Shown piece by piece: positions 20,150-31,500 of a DNA stretch of 35,807 nt (its first letter is position 1; every line of letters begins with the position of its first letter). The notes under the pieces are model-generated. The model made no database searches, had not been told where the DNA came from, and worked only from the letters and a program-made list of their open reading frames with translations. A program made the position numbers and the translations under genes. This stretch comes from Russula earlei (Eukaryota > Basidiomycota > Agaricomycetes > Russulales > Russulaceae), in assembly GCA_025769875.1 (NCBI GenBank), contig JAGFNK010000530.1, positions 1 to 35,807 on the forward strand, given 5' to 3'.

Positions 20150-21190
20150 GATTGTGTGAACTGGCGATCAAGAAGGCCCTGTGGTGGGTTTTTTAATCCT
20201 ACGATCATATGAATATATACCACACGCCCTTCACCCTCTACTCGAATTGGAATAGAAATCCACACTACCCCTGCGGAGCTGCACCACTCTCACTAGCTGA
20301 TCGTCATAATTCCCATGCGAATCGGAGCTAGAGATATGGGGTCGATGAAATCAGGCCACGCGCGGGGCTTTGTCACGTACCGTAATCGTCTTTCAGGCGT
20401 TTTCCCCGAAGGTCACCATAGTTGGTAAATTTTCTCCCACACGTCTATCATGTTCAGACTTTGATTGGCTCACGCCACCCCGGAGGTTCCGCTTCATTAG
20501 CTGATGCCCATGCCAATCCTCTTGGAAATGCTGATGAAGACAGCGGCTTTGATTGTTGGCAACTGCCTCGTACACCTGCCAAGGGGTACGACGGCTGCAC
20601 GTGGGCCCATGTGTGAACTTTGACCGTCAATATAGATGACCCAGGAAAGACCGACACCGCCAATTACGAGAGTTCAGTGAGGCCGCAGATGGAACTGTTT
20701 TGCCTTCGAAGTGGGAATCGGTGACCCAACGCGAAGAAATTTGATCCAATCTTCGCGTTGGGGCACCGATTCCTATTACCCTTTTCTAACTCGTCATCTG
20801 GGAAGGGATGAGGTGTTGGGAAAGCATTCCTAGCAGGCCAAGCCTGCATGACGTCGCGAACTGGCGCTAGAGTGCGACGGATAGGAGACACGTAAACCAC
20901 CGGTGAAGATATCAAGCTCAATATACTTGTTTCATTCACCCTTCGATGATGTTCCATCATACCGAATGCCATTCAAAACAAAAGGTACAACCCGAGCACA
21001 TCATTGTAATGACATACTGTACATGCTGCGCGTTAAGGAGTAATCTAAGCTTTCATTTCAATTGGAGACTGCTTTTACCATGATCATTCATCTGCAACCC
21101 AGTTGTCTGCAGTCAACGTGACAGGTGACCAATATCAAGTATCCGGAAAACCAGTCAATTCCACATGCAGCAATCCAAAACGTATCAGTG
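20150..21190. other. Gene-free kilobase between MIF B and Pop7
   Basis: It contains the MIF B promoter side (20,150 to about 20,300) and a strong inverted repeat at 20714-20773. Short reading frames on both strands show no family motif. I see no RNA gene. Confidence 0.5.
20714..20773. repeat. Near-perfect inverted repeat (23-bp arms, 14-bp loop)
   Basis: The left arm 20714-20736 and right arm 20751-20773 are reverse complements at 22 of 23 positions; the one mismatch is an A opposite the position where C would be expected. The loop is 20737-20750. Transcribed in either direction it would fold into a stable hairpin. It could be a fold-back transposon relic, a small-RNA precursor or a terminator-like structure; the sequence alone does not decide. 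Confidence 0.85.
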
Positions 21191-21942
21191 TCACTCAAGG
21201 CGTCCCTTTGCTGTGTCACAACCGTCTTCTACACCGTCGTCTATTTTTGACGAAATCAAGCTCCCACGCTTCCGTCGCTTGCCTCGTGCACCCCACTTGC
21301 CACCCCCTGCTCCCGAGTCGTCTATACCGTCTCCGATGAGCATCACCACCTTGAGGCTCGACTTTGCTCTTGTGCGATAAATTACTTCCTCGTCTTCGTC
21401 CTCAGGCAAAACTTCATCTTGTACATCCACAGTTCCAGTCAGAATCTCCGTTCGGATCTCTCCTGAGGAGAATGGGAGCATATGGGGCAGAGACTCCGCT
21501 AGCTTACAGAGGTGCGGAATAGCCGCACCGAGAGCAAAGAGATGGAGGGATTTGTATCTGAGTTGGTGTCAGATCGTCGGGTGTCGGCGTTATTCGATTG
21601 TGAGCGAACGCACCCGTCCTTCAAAACTAGGTCCTTGCAGCGCCTGAGATATGCACCTAATTTCGTTTTACGCGTGATAGTAACGTAGTTTTTCCCCTCG
21701 TGGTGTGCGGAACGCGGTCCTGTTGCAGAAACGGCGGCAGAAACTGTGGGGAAGGGTCGCGGAGGAACAAGTTTCTTGACTCGATGAGGTGGTGTCGTTG
21801 AGGTACGAATTGGACCAGGACCCGATTCCTTTTCTTTTCCTTTTCGCGTCCTTTGGGCGAGTTCAGGGAGCAGAGTGGATTGCTTCTGATTGCCGTGTAC
21901 AGCATTGGGATGATCCGTAGCACTAGCTGATGTGCTTGACAT
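21191..21942 (-). CDS. POP7: RNase P / RNase MRP subunit Pop7 (Rpp20-like, Alba superfamily)
   Basis: Two minus-strand exons, 21942-21614 and 21557-21191, joined by a 56-nt intron, give 696 nt (231 aa). Pop7 binds the P3 arm of RNase P and MRP RNA together with Pop6/Rpp25. The Alba-type core is visible: TRKTKLGAYLRRCKDLVL, then LHLFALGAAIPHLCKLAESL, then EVIYRTRAKSSLKVVMLIGDG near the end. The ~85-residue N-terminus is Ser/Thr/Pro-rich and probably disordered. A basic GKRRKRG patch follows the core. The ATG at 21942 was chosen because the upstream frame starts only in AT-rich leader. It is divergent from eRF1. Confidence 0.82.
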
Positions 21943-22179
21943 GGTGTATTGTACGGCACTAAGGTGAGGCCACGTGGCGGAGCGCAACAAAGCACCCGGT
22001 CAAGCGGGCCGGAAAGTTTCGTGTGTGTGAAATTGATCAAATCAAAATAAATTCTATAAAGCGATGCTTCGTGTAATTGTCTGTCACATAACATCACATC
22101 ACATAACTTACCTTTGTCCAGCTCAGACGCTCCTATCGACTCCACAAGTCTCGAGGGGACGTGTATTCAAATAAAAAAA
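21943..22179. promoter_or_regulatory. Divergent promoter of Pop7 and eRF1
   Basis: Only 237 bp separate the two ATGs, so both promoters and 5' UTRs must fit here. A run of A (22173-22180) directly precedes the eRF1 ATG. The pairing joins a tRNA-processing subunit with a translation-termination factor. Confidence 0.6.
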
Positions 22180-23766
22180 ATGAGTCAAGACCAGGCTGAA
22201 CAGAATATTCAGATGTGGAAAGTCAAGAAACTCATCAAGAGCCTTGACTCTGCTCGTGGGTGCGCACCTCCCCCGCCTCTGAGGCATCAGGATGTTCAGT
22301 CAGAATACATCTGCAGTGCCGGGACCTCCATGATCAGTCTGATCATTCCTCCCAAAGTAAAATTTCCTCTAGTCCCGTTAATCCCGTTTCACGTACCCTC
22401 TCCCTCTCTGCAGGATCAAATCTCACGGGCGTCGGCCATGCTTACCCAGGAATATGGCACGGCTTCCAACATCAAGTCTCGTGTCAACCGTTTGTCTGTG
22501 CTTGCCGCCATCACCAGCACGCAGCAGAGGCTCAAACTTTACAATCGCGTGCCACCGAACGGCCTCGTGTTGTTCGTGGGTACAATCTTGACTGATGAAG
22601 GAAAGGAAAAAAAAGTCTCGTTCGACTTCGAGCCACACAAACCGATAAATACGTAAGTCCTTCAGCGCGCACTGTCTGACATAGCTTAAACCGAGGCCCG
22701 CTTAGATCACTGTACCTCTGTGACAACAAGTTCCATACCGAAGCTCTCTCCGAGCTGCTCGAGTCCGATTCTCGCTTTGGCTTCATAGTCATGGACGGCA
22801 ACGGGACGCTCTTTGGAACGCTTGCTGGAAACACGCGCGAGGTGATCCATAAATTCACCGTCGATCTGCCGAAGAAGCATGGACGTGGCGGACAGTCTGC
22901 GCTGCGTTTCTCACGTCTGCGTGACGAGAAGCGTCACAACTACGTACGAAAGGTCGCTGAACTAGCGGTTCAGCACTTCATCCTGAATGACAAGGTCAAC
23001 GTCACCGGCTTGGTGCTGGCGGGCAGTGCGGACTTCAAAACCGAACTGAGTCAGAGTGACATGTTTGATCCTCGCCTTGCGGCAAAGGTGATCAAAGTCG
23101 TTGATGTCAGCTATGGAGGTGAAAATGGCTTCAATCAGGTGTGTGGGCGCGTTCCTACATCTATCGAGCCGATGCCGATCTCGTGCGTTCCAGGCTATCG
23201 ATCTGGCAGCGGAATCTTTGGCGAATGTAAAGTTCGTCCAGGAGAAGAAGCTGATCCAGAAGTACTTTGACGAGATCAGCCAAGATTCGGGCAAGTACTG
23301 TTTCGGTATCGCGGACACTCTGAAGGCACTCGAACTTGGTGCTGTTGAAACTTTGATTGTTTGGGAAAACTTGGACATCACTCGGTTCACGCTTCGAAAT
23401 GCGGCTGGAGGTATCAGGTTTAGTCACTCTCACTTGGACGATTTGTTGATTCACCGTTCAGAGGAGATCATCGTCCATGTGAACAAGGAACAGGAAAAGG
23501 ATCGTGAGAAGTTCGTAGACAAGTCAACTGGCCTTGAGATGGAGCCGTCGCAGGAGCCTCAGCCCTTGCTTGAATGGTTCGCGGAAAAGTACAAAGAATT
23601 TGGTGCGAACCTAGAATTTGTGACGAATCGGTCACAGGAGGGCGCACAGTTCGTCAAAGGATTCGGTGGGATCGGTGGTCTGCTTCGATACAAGGTGGAC
23701 TTTACGAACTTGATCTCTGCTGATGACGATGAAGACGAGTTCTTCTCCGATGACGATGATATCTGA
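22180..23766 (+). CDS. SUP45: Eukaryotic peptide chain release factor 1 (eRF1)
   Basis: Six exons: 22180-22259, 22317-22356, 22414-22652, 22706-23138, 23194-23410 and 23462-23766 (1314 nt, 437 aa, the usual family length). eRF1 recognises all three stop codons in the ribosomal A site and triggers peptide release with eRF3. Domain 1 has the stop-decoding NIKS motif (residues 59-62) and YLCDNKF (123-129). Domain 2 has the catalytic GGQ (181-183) in GRGGQSALR. Domain 3 ends in an acidic tail ([14 protein letters not shown]) that helps bind eRF3. The ATG at 22180 is used because the upstream in-frame ATG at 22114 adds residues unlike the family. The last intron (51 nt) has no stop and keeps the frame, so retention would insert 17 residues. 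Confidence 0.97.
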
Positions 23767-24379
23767 CGGTTTTGTGGGCTCCTTCGCGGAGCCTCACCCG
23801 GGGACGACGGTAGGGGCACGCCGGGCGAGGCGGGGTGGGGTGGTGGGAGGTGGTCGGGTTATGGAGATGGACGTGCGTGCCAGTTGAATCGACTAAGTGG
23901 AGAAGTTCGGCGCAGCGTTTCAGGCAGGAGGCCCCCCGCCAAAGAGGGTGGTGCAATCCTAATCGGCGCTGGTTGCATTTATACAAATCATCGTAACGGG
24001 CTTAAGTGCGTGCTCTTTTCCTCGTTCGCAACGCCCGTCCCGCTGATCGCGGCAGCCCTGTAGTGCTCAACGTAGCGTCATGACATCAGGTTAAAGTAGA
24101 AATATCGACACCATGGGCGATTCCTCAACATCTTTCTGATACGGGCCCGAGTTTGATAGAGACGAATGCGTTTGGAGAGTGTTTAGAGAGAAAATGTTAG
24201 CACAAAGATCGTGTGACGTATGCATGTCATTGTTATGCCAATTTACTAGCTCATTCGCCAACCTTTGGAGAACCACACGTCCAAATCTTCCTCCACTGAT
24301 CTACAACCTACCCTCACCTGTAATCGTGCCTGTATCCCTTGGCCTCTCCGCCGCCCACGACAAACCATCCTGAAAATCT
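23767..24379. other. Gene-free region after eRF1
   Basis: It contains the eRF1 3' end and then about 500 bp with no recognisable gene. The right part may be the eroded C-terminal tail of the hydrolase pseudogene that follows on the minus strand. Confidence 0.45.
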
Positions 24380-26320
24380 ACTGGGCGAAGGGTATCGGGT
24401 TTCACCTGTAACCCGCCAGGGATAGGGATAGTGCCCAGCGGCAACGTCGATGGGCATGAAGCGGACGAGGCTCACAAAGGAGTGCCAGGAGACGAACAGC
24501 GCGTGCGGATCGGCTGCTCGAGTCGAAGGAAAAGATAGCCCGTCGTCGTGTACGCGACGGAAATTCGTCCAGCATGCGCCGACGGGCCTCCGACCGATCC
24601 GAGGAAGCGGCTACGGCAGAGCGTGAGCGTGCCGTACTAACCCACGTCGCGCCGCGCGCCGTCTTTTCTTGTGACGCCTTTTCCTTTCTTTCCTCGCCAA
24701 CGTCTCTATCTGAAGAGGGTGGATTCGGAGGCGTGCGGTGGCCGAGCGCTGGTCAAGGGGTGGTGGTGGTCGAGTCGAGTTTGAGCAGCTTCCTCACGAC
24801 GGCGAAGGTATGATTTTCGACCCGTGTTGATGGTTCGGCGTCTGCATTGGCTAGCGAGATGATGATGGCCCCGCCGTCCGAGACGAAGTCGGATATGACT
24901 TGACTACTGATACCCCCCAGGCGCATTCCCGGAATGGAGAAGGACCTGCAGGGTTGCGCGTCACCTCGCAACCCGATCAGAATGGGCGATTTGGATATGC
25001 ATTATCGTGCCCAACGTAGAAGAATATGCTCCACAATTAGAGCCCCCGGTTGGACCAGTAGATTTCCAATGAACGCTGTGAGCGGAAACCACTTGTTTGA
25101 GAGCATCGTGTGAGTTGATTCATTTGTGCCGAGATGTATGCTGTCGTTCAGAAATAGTTTACCCCAACACGTCTATCGTTTGGAATCAGTCTTAGTTCCT
25201 CGCTTCCTCAGTCCACATGCTACGAACCAATTCATTGACGTTGGATATAACGCCTCCGGGACGAACGTTTCAGTGCGCAGTCCCTTCAACCATGGAGGTA
25301 TGCGTCGTCCAAAGGACGTCCATGTTTGGCCAGACTGAAGAGTCCCGTCAATGGCGCGAATATACGATTCAAGACGAAGACGGTGAAGCGTAAGCCTGAC
25401 AACGTTGTGACCACTTGCGCGCCAACCACGTACATGTACCCTCCTACCTCAAGCCTGCACCACAGATGTATGAGGAATGACGGCCGACCTGCTTGCTATA
25501 CGGAAATTTTTCACGAAACTCGTGCGAATGACTGCTTGAGAGTTCTGGTGAAGTGAAGAGCGCTATCATTTGGCTAGTGGTTCCTCTTGATCAGAAGCAC
25601 TTGTGAGCTTCCTCGTGTCTGCTGACCGAAATAGCCCTCTTCGAACCTTGACTGCCAGGTACAAGGTCCAAAACATCGATTAAGCTTGCCTTTGGCTTGC
25701 CCATGGATCAGAGAGCTACCAATCTCCTGGTAGGATATCTTCCAGTTCTGTATGCCAGCTCTGTGGATACCCCGTCAGCAGTGGAGAAGTATGGCAAAAT
25801 CATCGATTCATATCCTCGTGAGACATGGAGGAAAGCCTTCGAGCAAGAGAACATTGATGTTGAATAATGTGTAAAAAATGAAATATGAATAGACAACATA
25901 CTGGGAGCATAACATACATCCACGATTACTGTGGAGCCATCTTCCGATCCGGGGTTCCAAGTTCGAGTGGACCATCCTTGTGAACGAGTACCGGTGCCAT
26001 ACCGGATATCTGGCGCGCGTCGACAATTCCTTGGATGACTTTCGTAAACAAGGACTAGAACTGTAGTGGTGACGCATCATAGAAACTCTGGTTTCTAGAT
26101 GCGGTGGCGACAAGGTCGTCGCGGTAACGTGAAATGTGGGAGGGAATCCTTGTTCCTGGTTGAGAAAAGCGGTATCTTCGGAGAGCACCAAAGATGTGGC
26201 GCATCCGTCCCTGAATAAAATGCCCTGGGTACCATGGGTGGGGAGAGGAACTCGGCGAGCGTCAGCAGGACTCGGAGTCGCGACGATGACAATGGAGGCA
26301 CAGAGGCACACGGGTGACTA
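24380..26320 (-). pseudogene. Second, decayed copy of the serine beta-lactamase-like hydrolase gene
   Basis: This region matches the split pseudogene at 1-599 plus 5944-7960 along its whole length, without the copia or GGTTTC-repeat insertions. Minus-strand peptides include IQGIVDARQI, SCSKAF (the Ser-x-x-Lys motif, about 25,830), SFGRRIPPW, FVSDGGAIIISLANAD and AVVRKLL. Frames change repeatedly. The intron before the SCSK exon has lost its acceptor: copy 1 has ...TTTCTAG at this place and this copy has ...TTTTTAC. A segment at about 24,480-24,770 is longer than in copy 1. The gene therefore looks dead, but its DNA keeps CpG sites that copy 1 has lost. Confidence 0.78.
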
Positions 26321-26495
26321 GCATGTCATGATGGGCAGTCAAGTGGTCCGACTCAAAGTGTCCCGAATGTGGTCCACCCCCCGCAATACCACCACAATCG
26401 GCCACTTTGTCCTCCACTGCCTGACTTTTATATAAAGGTCATCATCTCTATCGCTGAGAACGGATTAACCGCTCCGAGTCGAGCCAAACAATACC

Positions 26496-27170
26496 ATGGT
26501 CACCGGTACGTTGGTAAAGCTCACTTCGGCCCTTCATTCGTTTCATGGAACGGCCTTAGGCAAGAAACGTTCAGCAGACGAGGCGGATGTTGCAACCCGT
26601 GTGGATGGTGCCAAACGTAGGGAGAGCACGGGGTCAGGGGAGGGTACGAAAGGACGTCCCAAAGTATGCGCCCCGTTGGTTGATTGCTCGCGGTCTCACA
26701 CCATTCACACAGGTCGCGCAGGCCATCCCAGCTTCAGCTTTCAAAGCGCGCGCTGTCCCAATACATGTCACCCTGACTCGCACACCATCGACGGTCAAAG
26801 ATGACAACAGCGCGTCTCTAGCCCCCGTCGACGACCCAGGTTTCCTTGGCGCGGTTGCGCTACATCCTTGCACATTCACGACAGGAAGTTACGGGTGGAA
26901 GGGTAGCAAACGCCTTGCCATCAACATTGTAGACCCCATAAACGACGAGAAAAACACGGTCCAAGTGATGTTGACGTACGTGGGATCCATCATTGAGTTT
27001 CTTTCCAACACATGGTCAATGATATCATGAACAGAATCAATGCCACTGTTATGGGTAGCAAGCAGGCAGGGAAGGAAGCGGAAGTTGAAGCAGAGATTAA
27101 TTCCACTACCCGCCATGCCAATGATATAGAAGATGGTGGGGCCATTGGGGCTGCAGAGCGAGTGTCATAG
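26496..27170 (+). CDS. Uncharacterised small protein, 170 aa
   Basis: Four exons by phase: 26496-26505, 26560-26663, 26713-26975 and 27035-27170 (513 nt). The first exon is only 10 nt (ATG GTC ACC G). The N-terminal ~40 residues are basic and low-complexity (GKKRSADEAD, AKRRES). The ordered part reads AIPASAFKARAVPIHVTL, DPGFLGAVALHPCTF and TTGSYGWKGSKRLAINI, then VQVMLTINATVMGSK, followed by a charged tail. The pattern resembles a small beta-rich basidiomycete protein of unknown function, possibly nuclear given the basic start. The 49-nt second intron removes what would otherwise look like a frameshift. It is convergent with Plp2. Confidence 0.72.
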
Positions 27171-27377
27171 TACTCCGTCTGTGAGAGCTTGTTCCGGCTG
27201 ATCCAGGTGATGTCAATGGCTAGTACATACAACAAGGAGGAAGCTTAGAGTGGCGCATAGTATCGCCCATGTGCCATTCTAAGTGCTCCTTTCATGTCAG
27301 AAGAGAATCGTACAAAAACAAGCCTTCTTCGGGTGGCAATGACTCATCTACATGTTGGGATGTGGCCACATAGGCCA

Positions 27378-28339
27378 TCATAGATCAAAGTCCGAGCCGG
27401 AATCGTGGGGGTTCGACGAATTGCGTACACTCTTGGTCGAGTAACTGGCCCAATTAGATTTTGATCCTGTCTGCGAGAAATCTTCGTCAGATTCTTCGTC
27501 CTGGTCGTCATTCAAATCAAGTGGTTTCTTCTCCGAAGGAATAATGGCGCCTGATGCAATTAGTACCCCCTCCAGTTCTGTAGTTACGGTGCAATCAAGG
27601 TCAGGTTCTGGCTAACGATAGGGACAACGAACTCACCTTCGAGCTTTCGCTCTCGATCTGAACCCCAAGCGACGATCTGAGTGACTATCTGGCCTTTCCG
27701 ATACACGATGAACATGGGCACGCGAGAATCTGGTAGGTTAGGAATGCACTTGTCGCCGACAATGGAAACGAATTTAGTACGTGGGTGGCGTGTTGCTAAT
27801 GCGCGAACATGTATATGTGTACGGTCGCTTCGCAAAATGCTGGCATAGAGCACGTATACGTCGGGAAAAAAGGAAATTTGCGCAAGAGGGTAGGCATAAC
27901 ACTTACCCATCCTTATACAAAAAGCAGACTACCCTCGTCCCACGCGCTTCGGAATCACCGGGTTCGTCTTGTTTGCTGGCCTCCGTGACCTCACGCGTGT
28001 AGTCGTCTCTTCCGATGGGGATGACAGTGCCGAAACGTGTACGCCGAGCGTCAAGCCGTTCCTCTACAATGAGCTGTGCTCGACGCTGAGCAATTTGCCG
28101 TTCTACGGCGTCATCCTGCACATCTTCCCCAAGCTCCCGAAGCTCTGTGGAAGTAAGCTCCTCGAGAATATCATCTAGGGTTGGCGAAAGCGGTGGAGAA
28201 GGTGTGGGTGGTGTGGGTTCCCTTGGGGGAAGTATCCCGTGCTTGCGTAAAGCTTCATCACTGGTAAGGGTGGACTTTGATGTCAATGGGCATATCTAGC
28301 CGGAATATAAGCTCACAATTCCGTATCCTGATTGCTCAT
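27378..28339 (-). CDS. PLP2: Phosducin-like protein 2 (Plp2/PDCL3-type, thioredoxin fold)
   Basis: Four minus-strand exons: 28339-28317, 28260-27907, 27839-27637 and 27577-27378 (780 nt, 259 aa). Plp2-type proteins are cytosolic co-chaperones that work with the CCT/TRiC chaperonin in folding tubulin and actin. The N-terminus MSNQDTEFDEALRKHGILPP and the following Pro-rich stretch are typical. The thioredoxin-like domain has VCFLYKDG, KFVSIVGDKCIPNLPDSRVP and MFIVYRKGQ. The C-terminal DL tail follows an acidic Asp/Glu/Ser segment. The 23-nt first exon was found by requiring the DTEF-D-EALRKHG join. It shares a short divergent promoter with Dicer and ends tail to tail with the 170-aa gene. Confidence 0.92.
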
Positions 28340-28505
28340 CGTGGTATACTCGAGAGGTGTCGGTCCGGACGCCGCGTGGTGTGAGTCAGTGCTACGTACG
28401 TCGCTGCGCCCTGCTCAGTCTCAGTCTCGGCCTCGACGCAAAATATTGTACACTACTGTACTTCATGCCTTACACCCCTCGACACCTCATCTCTGCACCT
28501 CCCTC
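28340..28505. promoter_or_regulatory. Divergent promoter of Plp2 and Dicer
   Basis: Only 166 bp separate the Plp2 ATG (minus) from the Dicer ATG (plus). The region must serve both genes unless a promoter lies inside a coding region. No clear TATA box is visible. Confidence 0.6.
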
Positions 28506-31500
28506 ATGACTCTAATATACAAACCTCAGCCTGGCGATGTGTTGATTCCTCGTCAGTATCAAGAAGAGATCTTTCTCCAGGCACGACAGAAAAATGTCAT
28601 AGCTGTTCTTGATACAGGCAGCGGGAAGACCCTCATATCTGTGCTGCTCATCAAATGGATCGCCACGCAGGAAAGTCCACAGAGGAAAGTCATAGTATTC
28701 CTCGTGCCGAAAGTTCCTCTGGTGGAACAGCAGAGCACCTTCATCGCTCAACACACTGCGCTACGTGTCGCACAGGTTCATAGCGAAGTGTCTGCCGGTG
28801 TCATGGATTATACACGATGGGGTGTCCTCTTCGCGCAAGCCGACGTACTGGTGATGACGGGTGAGCACATATAAATCTTGCAAGCTTATTTTCCTCATCG
28901 AACACAGGGCAGATTTTCTTAAATGTGCTCACGCACTCCCATTGGAGCATAAACAAGGCATGAACATGTTTTGCGTTTTTTCCCCTCAGTTCGTCTAACG
29001 GGTATCAGGTTTCCCTCATTGTCTTCGATGAATGCCACCACGCGCGCAAGAATCACCCTTACACCGCCATAATGACTATATACCGAGCTTGTCCAGAGGC
29101 CGAACGACCCAAAATTTTTGGCATGACAGCCTGCCCAGCTTCAACCTCCACAGCTCAGACTTCGCTAGCTAATTTGGAAATGGTTTTGAATGCCCAGATT
29201 GTCACTGTTCAGGAGAACGTGGACGAATTCATCAGCTATTCTTCAAAGCCTACCGAGGTAGAATAGTGCATTGGTGTCCCCTTGCGCTAAGCTAAGTCTC
29301 AACGTCTTATTGCAGGTCATCCGAGAATACCCCCCATCTCCGAGATCCTATTCTGAATATCCCATTCCGTACATCTGGAGCCGCTTTGACTACTCTAAAA
29401 TTCCAAATACCATCGAAATACCCTGGCAACAACTGCATAACCGTTATCTTTTCACCATAGAGACTCTGGGGGTATTCGCTGCCGAACTTTTTCTCTATTC
29501 TGATCTCAGGATGCGCATATCGGAACTGCTGCGTCCCCGCGACCTCCACGAGATGGAGTCTCTGCGTAAGAGATATCTCTATACAGACATTCCAGACAAG
29601 ATCGATAGGCCTCTCTCTCGCCATATCCCTGAATTGCATGATTTGTGCGAGGTCTTAGACGAGTACCAACCATTCTTCGAACATGCCTCAGATGACCAAG
29701 ACGCATCCGCCCCTTGGGCTTTTTGCCTTAGTTGGTGCTCCCCAAAGGTTCAGACCCTTGTCGACATTCTGCTGGAAAACCACTCTCCCGAATTCCATGG
29801 CATTGTGTTCGTGGAGCGTCGTCATATTGCCAGAGTGCTTGCTAGCATCATTTCCCGTGTCCCAACACTTAAGGGTATCATCAACTGTGCAGAATGTGTA
29901 GGTCATGGAGGCGAAGAGAAAGGCATCGGGGGTGGGATGCCCACAGAGAAGCAACGCAAGGTTGTAAACGATTTTCGAGATGGAAAATTAAATTTGCGTA
30001 AGTGATTATTCCCAGCGGCGGCCAAATTTCGCTTATCATACATAACAGTCATTGCTACGCCCGTAGCAGAGGAAGGTTTGGACTTTCCAGTCAGTTCTCC
30101 CTATATTGCTACGCATAAAGAAAAGCGATTAAACAAATCTAGGCGTGCGACATCACAGTTCGCTTCGACTCCATGCAAGGTATGGTGGGCTACGTTCAAT
30201 CTCGAGGGCGCGCCCGACGCGCGACCTCGACGTTTGTGGTCATGATACAACAAAACGATACCTCACAATTTGACAATTATCGATCTCTCTCTCAGAACGA
30301 ACCTCATATCAGGAAGCTATATCAATCTGGAACCCCCAACCCGCTTTCCAAACCCATGAGCGACGAGGCCGGGGATAATGAAGACAGTAGCGATTATGTC
30401 TACCCGACGGATCTTGCCAAGAGAGAACGTTATATTGTGCAAGCTACGGGTGCAATTTTGACATACAACACAGCCATTGGACTTCTTGGGCATCTTTGTT
30501 CTCTCATCCCACGTGATGCGTTCACTATGGCACAGAGACCTCGCTACATTGGTACTTTTGTCTCCACAGTGTTCCTTCCTCTGACGCTGCCGTTACCTCC
30601 CGAGCATCTTGTGTATGAAGGTCCGCGCAAGCACTCAGTGAAAGAAGCTAAGCGTGCTGTTGCATTTAAAGCTGTCAAAGCTTTGCATGCGTTGAAGATG
30701 TTCGATGATCACCTACTTCCGGTGCATGGCAGGGCAGAGCCCGAGATTGCCGAGGACCCAAGTCAAAGAGACGATGTTGTGGACGTGCCCGAGATAATGG
30801 ACGTCACGGTGCAGAGCCCATGGACCTTAGGATCGAATCTATGGTCACACCCCGTTCACGTGGATGGAAAACCCATTGCTGGACTCATCACGGGGACGGT
30901 CCTTCCCCCCATCGAACTTTTCTGGAATGGTACCACACTAGCTTTGGGTGAAGCAGAACCCGTGCACCTTACTATGGAAGAAGAGTACCGGAAACGTAGA
31001 CTCCTGCAAGATTACACTGATATTGGGCTGTGGTGGCGCGTCTCTGCTCGACCGCGCCCGACGCCATTATCGTGTTTCTTGGTTCCTATAGTCCCCAATA
31101 GCTGTCAACCAGATTTTCAAGCAATGGAACATCTTTTAATGCATCCATATGGCAAGCTCGACTGGACGGGCGTGGGTGAACGTGAGTACGACCATATTCT
31201 AGCCATGAATAGCCTGCAGTACGGGCGTCCATTTCTACTTCACAAGATTCGATTTGACCTTACCCCATCGTCAAAACCATCGGCGGACAGTCGCGAGTCT
31301 GGCTTTGAAACGTACTTGGAGTACTACAAATGGATAATTAGGAAAAGAAAAGGCCAAGTCCCCGAGATACCGACCGACGGGCCACTCGTTGAATTGCTCC
31401 TCATACCTAGGCAGACTTCCCGGATATATAAACTCTTACCCCGCGATACGACCATTGACGTCAAGATGGCTTCTGCGAGTGATTTACGACCATACTTCCT

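Noticed and set aside
24574..24813. Plus-strand 79-aa reading frame starting MRRRAS
   Set aside because: It lies opposite the hydrolase pseudogene and shows no recognisable feature.
26650..26720. Apparent frameshift in the 170-aa gene
   Set aside because: A 49-nt phase-0 GT-AG intron (26664-26712) joins the two frames, and the full model sums to 171 codons.
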